Of a stretch of 64,000 bases of DNA, positions 55,677-64,000 are shown in pieces. A program made the translations under genes and the position numbers. The stretch covers positions 2,976,001-3,040,000 of the forward strand of contig NZ_JAJEJP010000001.1 in the NCBI RefSeq assembly GCF_021390495.1, given 5' to 3'. Position 1 is the first letter of the stretch, and each line of letters begins with the position of its first letter. The notes beneath the pieces are model-generated. The model made no database searches, was not told where the DNA came from, and saw nothing but the letters and a program-made list of their open reading frames with translations. The stretch is from Paraburkholderia sp. ZP32-5 (GTDB lineage Bacteria; Pseudomonadota; Gammaproteobacteria; Burkholderiales; Burkholderiaceae).

Positions 55677-56307
55677 GCAACGCACGCAGCGCAACCATCC
55701 CGATGAAATCGTGATCGGCCTCGTGTCGATCAGCGATCGCGCGTCGACTGGCCAGTATGAGGACAAGGGCATCCCGGCGCTGCAGGACTGGCTCGGCGCG
55801 GCACTGAGCTCGCCATGGCAGGCGGTCACCCGGCTGATTCAGGACGACGCGCCGACGATCTCGGCAACACTCATCGAACTGGTCGACGAACTCGGCTGCG
55901 ATCTGGTGCTGACCACGGGCGGCACCGGCCCGGCGCGCCGCGACGTGACGCCGGAGGCAACGCTTGCGGTCGGGACGAAGGAAATGCCCGGCTTCGGCGA
56001 GCAGATGCGGCAGATCAGCCTGAATTTCGTGCCGACCGCGATCCTGTCGCGCCAGGCTGCGGTAATCCGCGAAACGGCCGGGCATGCCGCGCTGATCATC
56101 AATCTGCCGGGGCAGCCGAAGTCGATCAGGGAAACGCTCGAAGGCCTGCGCGATGCCAATGATGCCAACACGGTCAAGGTGCCGGGGATTTTCACCGCGG
56201 TGCCCTACTGCATCGACCTGATCGGCGGCCCGTATGTGGAAACCAACGCCGACGTGGTGAAGGCGTTCCGGCCGAAGAGCGCGGTGCGCGCTCCACGGCA
56301 GGGTTAG
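55657..56307 (+). CDS. mog: Molybdopterin adenylyltransferase Mog
   Basis: A 216-residue Mog/MogA-type enzyme that adenylylates molybdopterin before MoeA inserts molybdenum. The core motif [20 protein letters not shown] carries the signature TTGGTG and the following acidic site. [21 protein letters not shown] and [18 protein letters not shown] are standard. Start at [10 protein letters not shown] (55657), inside the darP 3' end. It is separated from the moaA-mobA-moeA cluster by over 40 kb. Confidence 0.94.
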   Translation: MTTAKPEQRTQRNHPDEIVIGLVSISDRASTGQYEDKGIPALQDWLGAALSSPWQAVTRLIQDDAPTISATLIELVDELGCDLVLTTGGTGPARRDVTPEATLAVGTKEMPGFGEQMRQISLNFVPTAILSRQAAVIRETAGHAALIINLPGQPKSIRETLEGLRDANDANTVKVPGIFTAVPYCIDLIGGPYVETNADVVKAFRPKSAVRAPRQG

Positions 56308-56350
56308 GGCCGGCGCGGACCCTCGCGCTTATTTGCCGGCTATTTGACGA

Positions 56351-56968
56351 TTATTTGTCGCTCGCGGCGGCGTCCGGGGCCGGCTGCGACGGCACGAGGA
56401 AGTGCTCGCGGTAGTACTTCAGTTCGTCGATCGACTCGTGGATATCGGCCAGCGCCGTATGCATCGCGCGCTTCTGGAAACCCTTGTAAATAGCCGGCTG
56501 CCAGCGGCGGCACAATTCCTTCAGCGTGCTCACGTCGAGGTTGCGATAGTGGAAGAAACGCTCCAGATCCGGCATCCAGCGCGCCATGAAGCGGCGGTCC
56601 TGGCAGATCGAGTTGCCGCACATCGGCGATTTGCCCGGCGGCACGTACTGGCCGAGAAATTCGCGGATCTGCTCGGTGGCGTCGGCTTCGCTGACCGTCG
56701 ACGCCTTCACGCGGCCGATCAGTCCCGAGCGGCCATGCGTGTTCTGATTCCACTCATCCATTTTCGCCAGCGTCTCGTCGCTCTGATGAATCGCGAGCAC
56801 CGGCCCTTCGACCATCCTGTCGAGCGTCGAATTCGTTACCACGACCGCGATCTCGATGATGCGGTCAGTGTCGGGCTCGAGCCCGGTCATTTCCATGTCC
56901 AGCCAGACGAGATTCATGTCGCTGCGCACGAGCGGCGGCTGTTCGGTGAATGCGAGGATGTCAGTCAT
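56351..56968 (-). CDS. orn: Oligoribonuclease
   Basis: A 205-residue 3'-to-5' exonuclease of the DEDDh superfamily, which degrades very short RNAs and pGpG, the product of c-di-GMP breakdown. Exonuclease motif I is [20 protein letters not shown]. The later conserved [20 protein letters not shown] and [20 protein letters not shown] supply the remaining acidic residues and catalytic His. An N-terminal extension of about 15 residues precedes the core. It is convergent with mog. Confidence 0.96.
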   Translation of the reverse strand: MTDILAFTEQPPLVRSDMNLVWLDMEMTGLEPDTDRIIEIAVVVTNSTLDRMVEGPVLAIHQSDETLAKMDEWNQNTHGRSGLIGRVKASTVSEADATEQIREFLGQYVPPGKSPMCGNSICQDRRFMARWMPDLERFFHYRNLDVSTLKELCRRWQPAIYKGFQKRAMHTALADIHESIDELKYYREHFLVPSQPAPDAAASDK

Positions 56969-57186
56969 GAAGGCAACCCTGAGGGCCGGGCGATGGGCTT
57001 CGCTAAAAGTCCGCGCGCCGCGGCGCGTGTTGGTTTGAAATGGATTCGCGGTTTGCTGGCGGCCCGGCCGCGCCGGGCGACTTGAAGCGTCCGCGTTCGA
57101 AGCGTCTTCGCTCGAAGCTCGAGCCTGAACCGCTGATCGAGCCGCTAATCAGGCCGTATCCTCCCGCCGCGAAGCGGGAAGAAACA

Positions 57187-57192
57187 TATAAT
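57187..57192 (+). promoter_or_regulatory. Possible -10 element upstream of the M48 protease
   Basis: TATAAT at 57187-57192, 28 bp before the M48 gene start. No good -35 lies at 17 bp, so the call rests on the -10 alone. Confidence 0.35.
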
Positions 57193-57220
57193 TCTCGCAT
57201 AGATACCACGGAATCCCCGG

Positions 57221-58480
57221 ATGCCTACCCTGTACTTCACCGTCCTGTTCGTCGTCGCCGTCGTAGCGATGGTCGGCACCAAACTCTGGCTCGCGTCGCG
57301 GCAGATCCGCTTCGTTGCCGCCCACCGCGAACAGGTGCCGAGCCAGTTCGCGACCACCATCGCGCTCACCGCGCATCAGCGCGCGGCCGATTACACCGTC
57401 GAGCGCACGCGGCTCGCGATGATCGAGATCGTCGTCGGCGCGGCCGTGCTGATCTGGCTCACGCTGCTCGGCGGCGTGCAGATGCTCGATTTCGCGATCT
57501 CCGACTGGCTCGGCCGCGACTACGTCGACCAGATCGCGCTCGTCGCCGCCGTGATCGCGATCACCAGCGCGATCGATCTGCCATTCGATTACTACCGGCA
57601 ATTCGTGGTCGAGCAACGCTTCGGCTTTAACCGCATGAGCAAGCGCCTGTTCGTGCTCGATCGCGTGAAGGGCACGCTGCTCGGCATCGCGTTCGGTCTG
57701 CCGCTGCTGTTTGTCGTGCTGTGGCTGATGAACCGCGCGGGCGATCTCTGGTGGCTGTGGGCGTGGGTCGTGTGGGTCGCGTTCCAGATGTTCGGCCTGT
57801 TGATTTTCCCGACCTTTATCGCGCCGCTGTTCAACAAGTTCGAGCCGCTGAAGGACGAAGCGCTCGTCAACCGCATCGAGGCATTGATGAAGCGCTGCGG
57901 CTTCGCCGCGAAGGGCCTGTTCGTGATGGACGGCAGCCGCCGCTCGGCGCATGGCAACGCGTACTTCACCGGCTTCGGCGCGAGCAAGCGCATCGTGTTC
58001 TTCGACACGCTGCTCGCGCGTCTGTCTGGCCGCGAAATCGAAGCGGTGCTCGCGCACGAACTCGGCCACTTCAAGCGCCGTCATGTGATGAAACGCATGC
58101 TCGTCACGTTCGCGATCAGCCTCGCGATGCTCGCGCTGCTCGGCTGGCTGTCGCGCTGCGTATGGTTCTACGAGGGGCTCGGCGTGCGGCCGTCGCTCGT
58201 CGGCGGCAATAGCGGGCTCGCACTGATACTGTTTTTCCTCGCGCTGCCGGTGTTCATGTTCTTCGTCACGCCGCTCGGCAGCCTCAGCTCGCGCAAGCAC
58301 GAGTTCGAAGCCGATGCGTTCGCCGCGACGCAGACCGACGCGCAGGATCTCGTCAACGCGCTCGTCAAGCTGTATGAGGACAACGCGTCGACGCTGACGC
58401 CCGATCCGCTCTATACCGCGTTCTACTATTCGCATCCGCCGGCCTCGCAGCGGATCGATCGACTGTTGCGGCACGCATGA
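57221..58480 (+). CDS. M48 family membrane metallopeptidase (Ste24-like)
   Basis: A 419-residue integral membrane zinc protease similar to Ste24/CAAX-type peptidases. The zinc motif HELGH is in [18 protein letters not shown]. The third ligand is the glutamate in [13 protein letters not shown]. Several hydrophobic segments occur before and after the active site. It probably takes part in membrane-protein quality control; bacteria lack CAAX prenylation. Its stop overlaps the rsgA start as ATGA. Confidence 0.93.
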   Translation: MPTLYFTVLFVVAVVAMVGTKLWLASRQIRFVAAHREQVPSQFATTIALTAHQRAADYTVERTRLAMIEIVVGAAVLIWLTLLGGVQMLDFAISDWLGRDYVDQIALVAAVIAITSAIDLPFDYYRQFVVEQRFGFNRMSKRLFVLDRVKGTLLGIAFGLPLLFVVLWLMNRAGDLWWLWAWVVWVAFQMFGLLIFPTFIAPLFNKFEPLKDEALVNRIEALMKRCGFAAKGLFVMDGSRRSAHGNAYFTGFGASKRIVFFDTLLARLSGREIEAVLAHELGHFKRRHVMKRMLVTFAISLAMLALLGWLSRCVWFYEGLGVRPSLVGGNSGLALILFFLALPVFMFFVTPLGSLSSRKHEFEADAFAATQTDAQDLVNALVKLYEDNASTLTPDPLYTAFYYSHPPASQRIDRLLRHA

Positions 58481-59463
58481 GCGGCCGCGCCCCGAAGAAG
58501 ACGGCGCGCGCTTCAGCCGCCGCGGCCGGCGCGCACGGCGCGCGCATCGGCGGGCTCGTAGTCGCCGCGCATGGCCGCCACTATCTGGTCGCGCCCGAGC
58601 ACGGCGGCGCGCTGCTGCAATGCTTTCCGCGCGGCAAGCGCAGCGAGGTCGCGGTCGGTGATCGCGTGATCTACGAGCCGACTTCCGCGGACCAGGGCGT
58701 GATCGTCGAAATCGGCGAGCGGCGCAACCTGCTGTATCGCTCGGATCAGTACAAGTCGAAGCTGTTCGCCGCGAATCTCGATCAGTTGCTGATCGTGCTC
58801 GCGACCGAGCCGCATTTCAGCGAGGATCTGCTCGGCCGCGCACTCGTCGCCGCCGAGGCGAACGAGTTGAAGCCGCTGATCGTGCTGAACAAGATCGACG
58901 TCACCGACGCTCTGGACGGCGCGCGCAGGCGGCTCGAACCGTATCGCGCGCTCGGCTATCCGGTGCTCGAAGTGTCGATCCGGATGCAGCCCGACACCGC
59001 ACGCGCGGCACTGACCGAGCATTTGCACGGTCACGCGACGCTGCTGCTCGGCCAGTCGGGGATGGGCAAGTCGACGCTCGTGAACCTGTTGATTCCGGAT
59101 GCCGATGTCGCGACACGCGAGATTTCGACCGCGCTGAACAGCGGGCGTCATACCACGACGTTCACGCGGCTCTATCCGCTGCCGGCCAATGACGGCGCGG
59201 CGGCCGTCATCGGTTCGGCTGGAGCGCTGATCGATTCGCCGGGCTTCCAGGAGTTCGGCTTGCATCACCTGACCGAAGGGCGGCTCGAGCGCGCGTTCCC
59301 CGAGTTCCGGCCGCTGCTGCCAAACTGCCGCTTCTATAACTGCCATCATCTGCACGAACCCGGCTGCGCGATTCTCGAAGCGGTCGCCGACGGCCGCATC
59401 CGTCGCGAACGGCATGCGCTGTATGCGCAGCTCGTGCATGAGGCAAGCCAGATCGTCCGCTGA
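58477..59463 (+). CDS. rsgA: Ribosome small subunit-dependent GTPase A
   Basis: A 328-residue circularly permuted GTPase that helps 30S maturation. An N-terminal OB-like domain is followed by G4 [13 protein letters not shown], then G1 [18 protein letters not shown], and G3 [13 protein letters not shown]: the permuted order typical of RsgA. The C-terminal zinc-binding part is [19 protein letters not shown]. It begins with a basic leader of about 20 residues. It overlaps the M48 gene by 4 bp and the next gene starts 2 bp after its stop. Confidence 0.96.
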   Translation: MSGRAPKKTARASAAAAGAHGARIGGLVVAAHGRHYLVAPEHGGALLQCFPRGKRSEVAVGDRVIYEPTSADQGVIVEIGERRNLLYRSDQYKSKLFAANLDQLLIVLATEPHFSEDLLGRALVAAEANELKPLIVLNKIDVTDALDGARRRLEPYRALGYPVLEVSIRMQPDTARAALTEHLHGHATLLLGQSGMGKSTLVNLLIPDADVATREISTALNSGRHTTTFTRLYPLPANDGAAAVIGSAGALIDSPGFQEFGLHHLTEGRLERAFPEFRPLLPNCRFYNCHHLHEPGCAILEAVADGRIRRERHALYAQLVHEASQIVR

Positions 59464-59464
59464 T

Positions 59465-59785
59465 ATGAAGCTGATGTGCGCGCCGAACCTGATTACCGGG
59501 CAGCATTGGGTCAACGTACTCGCGACCGCGGGCATCGCGTGCGAACTGCATAACCGCTATTTGAACGGCGCGCTGGGCGAGATTCCGGCCGATCAGTGCG
59601 CGCCGGAACTGTGGCTCGTCGACGAGCGCGATGAAGCAATCGCACGGCGTTTGATCGAAGCGGCATCGCGAGGACCCGCGGCGGACGCGCCGGGCTGGCA
59701 GTGTCAGCAATGCGGCGAGATGCTGGAGGCGCAGTTCACCGTGTGCTGGCAATGCGGGACGGAAAGAGATCCGTTGAAGGGGTGA
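59465..59785 (+). CDS. DUF2007 protein with C-terminal zinc ribbon
   Basis: A 106-residue small protein. The N-terminal half (about 1-65) has the DUF2007 fold pattern (HWVNVLATAGIACELHNRYL), related to PII-like signal-transducing domains. The C-terminal part has two CxxC knuckles, WQCQQCGEMLEA and VCWQCGTER, forming a zinc ribbon. Function is unknown. It starts 2 bp after the rsgA stop, so it is in the same operon. Confidence 0.85.
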   Translation: MKLMCAPNLITGQHWVNVLATAGIACELHNRYLNGALGEIPADQCAPELWLVDERDEAIARRLIEAASRGPAADAPGWQCQQCGEMLEAQFTVCWQCGTERDPLKG

Positions 59786-59968
59786 TGTTGCGGGGCGCGG
59801 CGGCTTTGTGGCGAGGGGTGCGTGAGGTGTCAGTCACGGTTATCGGAAACGCAACACTCAGGACGTGGCTGAAAAGAGAAATGCCGTTGAGTCAGTTGCC
59901 TGACCCAACGACATCGTCACAAAGCCTGTTTTTTCCAGATGCTGCCGCGCTCGGATTGCTAGATCACA

Positions 59969-60907
59969 TCAAGCGAGCCACACCGCGATGGTCAGCATCA
60001 GCAGCAGGATCATCCACAGGATGACCGCGCGCCACACGAGACCCACCGCCGATTGCAGCGTGCGTGGCGTGCAGTCGTCGCCGACCTGCATCGGGCCGCC
60101 GTCGCCAGTCGCCAGCGCGTCGAGACTCGACGGCTCCGCGAGCGGTCCGGCAAGGCGCGCGCCAAGCGCACCACTGCCGGCGGCGAGCAACACGCCGTCG
60201 TTCGCATTGGGCCACTGCCTCGCGTGGTTGCGCCACGCGTAAATCGCATCCTCGAAATTGCCGACGATCGCAAAACCCAGCGATGTCAGCCGCGCCGGCA
60301 CCCAGTCGATCACGAAGAACGCGCGCTGCGCAAAGCTCGAAAACGCCACGGTACGATCATCGGCCGGCCGCGCCCATGCGCGCGCCAGATATTCGGCGCA
60401 CCGGTACAGCACGGCGCCCGCGGGGCCGAACGGAATCAGGAACCAGAAGAACACGCCGAACACATGGCGGTGCGATGCGACCACCGCATGAATCAGCGTG
60501 TGACGCACGATCTCGCTGACCGGCATATCGACGGTATCGAGCCCGGTCCACTCGTTGAGAATTTCGCGCGCGCGCGGCACGTCGTCGTTGTTCAACGCGA
60601 GATGGATATCGGTGAAGTAATGGCTGAACTGCCTGAAACCAAGCGTCAAGTACAGCACGACGACGTTCCACGCGAACGCGAGCAGGAAGTGAATGTGATA
60701 CAGCACGTAGTAGACGAGCGCGACCACGAGCGTCCAGGGCACCACGACCACCAGCCACGCAAGCAGACCATGTCGTTGCTTGCCGGCATCGAATCCGTGC
60801 GCTGCCGACTCCGCATGGTATTGAAGCAACGCGGACACCGGATTGGTCGGTGACAGCGCGCGTATCTGTTCAATGATCAGAGCCAGCAATACGGAGAAAA
60901 AAGTCAT
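59969..60907 (-). CDS. CobD/CbiB-family membrane protein
   Basis: A 312-residue integral membrane protein related to CobD/CbiB, the cobinamide synthase of cobalamin synthesis. Family segments are LIIEQIRALSPTNPVSALLQ at the N-terminus, HLALNNDDVPRAREILNEWTG and VRHTLIHAVVASHRHVFGVFFW. Several hydrophobic segments are visible. No other cobalamin gene is nearby, and such stand-alone copies occur in Burkholderiales; the reaction is therefore uncertain. Confidence 0.85.
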   Translation of the reverse strand: MTFFSVLLALIIEQIRALSPTNPVSALLQYHAESAAHGFDAGKQRHGLLAWLVVVVPWTLVVALVYYVLYHIHFLLAFAWNVVVLYLTLGFRQFSHYFTDIHLALNNDDVPRAREILNEWTGLDTVDMPVSEIVRHTLIHAVVASHRHVFGVFFWFLIPFGPAGAVLYRCAEYLARAWARPADDRTVAFSSFAQRAFFVIDWVPARLTSLGFAIVGNFEDAIYAWRNHARQWPNANDGVLLAAGSGALGARLAGPLAEPSSLDALATGDGGPMQVGDDCTPRTLQSAVGLVWRAVILWMILLLMLTIAVWLA

Positions 60908-61048
60908 GCGATGCGCCGTGCTTTTTGAGTTTTTACGATTGTTTTATAACGATAGCACAGGGTCGGATGCGACTGAGCGCGGACGCGGACAAACCCGCGG
61001 CCACTGCGTCGTCCGCGCAACTTCGCAGGCGCAACGCGCGTAGTCGGC

Positions 61049-61819
61049 TTATGCGGCGAGAAAACGATAGAGGTTGCGCAGCATCGCCGCCGTCGCACCC
61101 CAGATGAAATGATGGCCTTGAACGGCTGTGGGAGCGTCTGTCTCCGCGCTTGCCTGCACCACCTGGGCGGTGTCGCGTTGCTGCGCGCGGTCCGCGACTT
61201 CCTCTGATTCGGCGCGCGGATATGGCATCGCGAAAAAGCGTCGCTCGCCGCCTTCGTAGCGAAACAGCCGCTCTTCGTGATTGGCCGGGTTCATCAGGAA
61301 CGCCAGCGGCACTTCGAAAACCTCGGCCACTTCGAACGTGTCGATCTTCAGCGCAAACGGCGGATGCACGAGGCCGATCACCGGCGACACGCAAAAGCCC
61401 GTACCGGTCAGATAGTCAGGTAACGCGCCGAGAATTTCCACATGCGACGCATCGAGACCGACTTCTTCCTGTGCTTCTCGCAGCGCCGTTGCGATCGCGT
61501 CCGCATCGAACGGTTCCTGGCGGCCGCCGGGAAAACTCACCTGACCGGCATGATCGTTCAGATGGTCCGCACGCTGCGTGAGAAGTACAGTCAGACCGTG
61601 CTCGCGGACCACGAGCGGCACCAGTACCGCGGCCACCCGCGGGTCGACATTGGTATTGCGCCACGGCGCGTCGGCGATTTTCTCCGGTGTCCAGGCAAAA
61701 CGGCGTTCGAAACGCGCTCGCAACGCATCGGGCGTAAGACGCTCGCCGGCCACCGGCGGCAGATCGGCGCCCGTCGCGACGACAGGCAAGGACTCGGGCT
61801 CAAAGACGGGGCGGATCAA
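61049..61819 (-). CDS. NUDIX CoA pyrophosphatase
   Basis: A 256-residue NUDIX hydrolase of the CoA pyrophosphatase group. The NUDIX box is FPGGRQEPFDADAIATALRE followed by AQEEVGLDASHVEI, with the metal-binding REAQEEVG intact. The preceding LTQRADHLNDHAGQVSFPGG is the CoA-specific upstream motif. It hydrolyses CoA or its derivatives to 3',5'-ADP and 4'-phosphopantetheine. Monocistronic. Confidence 0.93.
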   Translation of the reverse strand: MIRPVFEPESLPVVATGADLPPVAGERLTPDALRARFERRFAWTPEKIADAPWRNTNVDPRVAAVLVPLVVREHGLTVLLTQRADHLNDHAGQVSFPGGRQEPFDADAIATALREAQEEVGLDASHVEILGALPDYLTGTGFCVSPVIGLVHPPFALKIDTFEVAEVFEVPLAFLMNPANHEERLFRYEGGERRFFAMPYPRAESEEVADRAQQRDTAQVVQASAETDAPTAVQGHHFIWGATAAMLRNLYRFLAA

Positions 61820-61868
61820 CGGGTCTCTCTGATGAGCGGGGACATGCCGCTATTTTGACCTGGCAAAC

Positions 61869-61896
61869 AAAAAAGCACCCGCGAGGGGTGCTTTTT
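61869..61896. terminator. Intrinsic terminator after rplS
   Basis: AAAAAGCACCC pairs with GGGTGCTTTTT around a 5-nt loop. It lies 11 bp beyond the rplS stop and close to the start of the NUDIX gene on the same strand. Confidence 0.92.
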
Positions 61897-61906
61897 CTTA
61901 CAGCAT

Positions 61907-62293
61907 TTACGCTTGGGAAGCAGCGCGGTCTTTCGAGACCAGCTTTTCCTTGATTCGAGCCGACTTGCCCGAACGCTCGCGCAGGTAGTACAGCTTCGCA
62001 CGACGCACATCGCCACGACGCTTGACGACGATGCTCGCCAGCAGCGGCGAATACGTCTGGAACGTACGCTCGACGCCTTCGCCCGACGAAATCTTACGGA
62101 CGATGAACGACGAATTCAGACCACGGTTACGCTTGGCGATCACGACGCCTTCGTAAGCCTGCACACGCTTACGCGTGCCTTCAACCACGTTCACGCTAAC
62201 GATGACCGTATCACCCGGATTAAAATCGGGAATGGTCTTTTCGCCGAGAACGCGCGCGATTTCTTCCTGCTCGAGTTTTGCAATCAGATTCAT
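61907..62293 (-). CDS. rplS: 50S ribosomal protein L19
   Basis: A 128-residue L19, at the 30S-50S interface. The sequence [15 protein letters not shown] opens the family pattern. [20 protein letters not shown] and [20 protein letters not shown] are conserved, with [17 protein letters not shown] at the C-terminus. Start at 62293; a further ATG one codon upstream is possible. It is the last gene of the rimM-trmD-rplS run. Confidence 0.97.
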   Translation of the reverse strand: MNLIAKLEQEEIARVLGEKTIPDFNPGDTVIVSVNVVEGTRKRVQAYEGVVIAKRNRGLNSSFIVRKISSGEGVERTFQTYSPLLASIVVKRRGDVRRAKLYYLRERSGKSARIKEKLVSKDRAASQA

Positions 62294-62460
62294 CACTGAC
62301 TCCTAGATCCATCTTGTCGGCGTTCGTACCTGCCTTACGCTGCTTTCCTGCGAGTTACCCCGCTGCGTTCGGCTACGGCCCCGATAGAGGATGGGTTCAC
62401 ATCTGGCGCCGCACACGCATGTACGACGCCGCCTCATGTCCGCTCGAAAGACCGAAGGCC

Positions 62461-63228
62461 TCAGGCCTTCGGCTCTTCCTTCGCGAGACTTGCGAGCCAT
62501 GCCTCATCGGCACGGCTCAACATCCTGTTCTTTCTGGCCTTCACGATCAGATCGGGCCGTTTGTTCAGCGTGTTACGCAGCGCTTCGCGCCGGCGCCACA
62601 CTTCGATTTCCGCATGATGGCCACCGAGCAATACATCGGGCACCCGCACGCCCTCATATTCTTCGGGACGCGTGTAATGCGGACAATCGAGCAACACGTC
62701 GACGAAACTGTCCTGCACCGCCGACTGCGAATCGTTCAGCACACCAGGCAGCTGACGTACGACCGCGTCCATCAACGCCATCGCCGGCAGTTCACCACCC
62801 GACAGTACGAAGTCGCCAAGACTGACTTCCTCATCAACAACGCGATCCAGCAGACGCTGGTCGATCGCTTCATAGCGCCCGCACAACAGGATCAAGCCGG
62901 GCTCGGCCGCGAACTTCATGACGCGCTCGTGATTCAACGTAGCGCCTTGCGGCGACATCATCACGACACGTGACTCGGCAATGCCCTGCTCCGCCTGGGC
63001 CGCTTTCGCGGCGCCGATCGCCGCTTCGAGCGGTTTGGCCAGCATCACCATGCCAGGGCCACCGCCGTACGGGCGATCGTCGATCGTGCGGTAGTTGTCG
63101 GTGGTGAAATCACGTGGATTCCACGTCCGCAACCCATAGCGCTCCTGCTTCGCTGCCCTGCTGGTAATACCCCAGTCGGTCAGCGCGCGGAACATCTCCG
63201 GAAAGAGCGTCACGACATCGAACTGCAT
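62461..63228 (-). CDS. trmD: tRNA (guanine37-N1)-methyltransferase
   Basis: A 255-residue SPOUT-class methyltransferase that makes m1G37 in tRNAs and prevents frameshifting. Knot-region motifs are [40 protein letters not shown] and [21 protein letters not shown]-terminal [10 protein letters not shown] is present. It is followed by rplS and preceded by rimM in the conserved order. Confidence 0.97.
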   Translation of the reverse strand: MQFDVVTLFPEMFRALTDWGITSRAAKQERYGLRTWNPRDFTTDNYRTIDDRPYGGGPGMVMLAKPLEAAIGAAKAAQAEQGIAESRVVMMSPQGATLNHERVMKFAAEPGLILLCGRYEAIDQRLLDRVVDEEVSLGDFVLSGGELPAMALMDAVVRQLPGVLNDSQSAVQDSFVDVLLDCPHYTRPEEYEGVRVPDVLLGGHHAEIEVWRRREALRNTLNKRPDLIVKARKNRMLSRADEAWLASLAKEEPKA

Positions 63229-63253
63229 CGCTCTCTCCGTTCAATGAAAGATT

Positions 63254-63979
63254 TTAATAATCAGCTTCCCAGTCGACGACGATCTGCTTTGCCGCCTGGT
63301 CAACCGTTTTGACATAGACCCCAACAAACGGAATCAAACGTTCGCCGGCTACCGGCTTACCGCTTTTGTCCGTTGCAGGATATTCGACCCGCAGCACCGA
63401 CTGCACACTGTTGTCGATCATGCCAGCGACCTTGCCGAGATTAAGTCCAGCGAGGTTCACGACGTCCAGACCGATCAGATCGACCCAGTAGAATTCGTCG
63501 GCCCCGAGAGCCGGGAATTCGCTGCGGCTGATGTACACGCGACAACCACGCCACGCCAACGCTGCATCACGATCAGTAATGCCACCCAGACTGGCAACCA
63601 CGCTGTCGCCGTGCGTTTTGGCATGCAAAGACGGCGCCGATCGACGCTCCTGGCCTTTCAGCAGCCACCAGCGCTTTGCGCTCAGCAGGGCGTCGCCGCC
63701 TTGCCCGGCATCCGCATGGGCAGCCACCTTGACCCAGCCTTTGAGACCGTAAGCATCGACAATTGCGCCGACCTCGATGGCATCAGCCGGCCAGCTTGCC
63801 GCCGTTTCCGCGCGCATTTCTGCAGCTTCGGAAGCGGCGTTCGCTACAGAGGCTTTCGCCTTGTCGTCGGGTCGTTCGACCGGCTTGCGGACGAATGCAC
63901 CAAACGATGCCTGACCAGACGCCTTCCCGCGGGAACCTGCTCTGGCGCGATCAGAACTGCCGGAATCACGCTCAGACAT
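63254..63979 (-). CDS. rimM: Ribosome maturation factor RimM
   Basis: A 241-residue RimM, a 16S rRNA processing factor that binds S19. The N-terminal barrel starts at [20 protein letters not shown] (about residue 67) and the PRC-barrel domain contains [20 protein letters not shown]. The first 65 residues are a Ser/Arg/Lys/Ala-rich extension not present in E. coli RimM (182 residues). It is probably real, since the only good alternative starts lie within it. The gene rpsP, expected upstream, would lie beyond the window. Confidence 0.95.
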   Translation of the reverse strand: MSERDSGSSDRARAGSRGKASGQASFGAFVRKPVERPDDKAKASVANAASEAAEMRAETAASWPADAIEVGAIVDAYGLKGWVKVAAHADAGQGGDALLSAKRWWLLKGQERRSAPSLHAKTHGDSVVASLGGITDRDAALAWRGCRVYISRSEFPALGADEFYWVDLIGLDVVNLAGLNLGKVAGMIDNSVQSVLRVEYPATDKSGKPVAGERLIPFVGVYVKTVDQAAKQIVVDWEADY

Positions 63980-64000
63980 GGGATGACCTCGAAGACAACT

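Noticed and set aside
54735..55829. Upstream extension of the pmbA frame to 821 codons
   Set aside because: The extra part overlaps darP and mog on the other strand and has no family similarity. PmbA is normally about 450 residues and has a clear start at 54734.
1..64000. CRISPR array or prophage
   Set aside because: No regularly spaced direct repeats of CRISPR size and no phage structural, integrase or lysis genes were seen. The only mobile element is the IS30-family copy.

Overview
The window is GC-rich, densely coding bacterial chromosome. Gene content and protein sequences point to a betaproteobacterium of the Burkholderiales, most likely Burkholderia, Paraburkholderia or a close relative. 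Supporting features are the rpmF-yceD locus, rluC divergent from rne, an AraC regulator next to azlCD, a 7Fe ferredoxin gene beside tRNA-Asn, thyA and folA in one region, and VpsR-type sigma-54 activators. Most of the window is core housekeeping sequence.

Layout. 1-5.7 kb: rpmF (partial) and yceD on the minus strand; maf and a tetrapyrrole-methylase-type methyltransferase on the plus strand; then a minus-strand operon rluC, HAD phosphatase, Rieske protein, sppA. 5.7-9.7 kb: rne behind a leader of about 740 bp. 9.9-13.0 kb: molybdenum-cofactor genes moaA-mobA-moeA. 13.1-18.1 kb: a small membrane protein, then a minus-strand run of LUD protein, NhaD-type antiporter, 2-hydroxyacid dehydrogenase and rmuC. 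18.3-20.5 kb: pncB, fdxA and two identical tRNA-Asn genes. 20.7-28.5 kb: creA, an AraC regulator, azlCD, an unknown protein with a glutamine tail, a UvrD-like helicase, two small Lys/Ala-rich secreted proteins and an S4-domain protein. 28.8-36.8 kb: a MATE exporter, an intact IS30-family element, a BASS transporter, a phospholipase-D-type lipoprotein, fumC and an acyl-CoA thioesterase. 37.1-41.1 kb: a 46-residue lipoprotein, an ArsR-type regulator and a FecR/DUF6600 protein. 41.2-53.2 kb: thyA and folA on either side of an accessory block. 53.3-64 kb: pmbA, darP, mog, orn, an M48 protease, rsgA, a DUF2007 protein, a CobD/CbiB-like protein, a CoA pyrophosphatase and rplS-trmD-rimM.

The most interesting region is 42.5-52.6 kb, between thyA and folA. 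It reads as a Fap-like functional amyloid secretion system. One VpsR-type sigma-54 activator is divergent from the cluster and a paralogous activator closes it. Between them lie seven exported or envelope proteins. These include a FapC-like protein with three GVN-type repeats, a protein with three related shorter repeats, a stand-alone C39 cysteine peptidase (FapD-like) and an outer-membrane barrel with an N-terminal coiled coil (FapF-like). A well-spaced -24/-12 element and an 18-bp perfect palindrome precede the first gene. Four of the secreted proteins share a D-[DS]-x-L type motif that could be the peptidase's recognition site. Family calls here come from motifs read by eye; no database search was possible.
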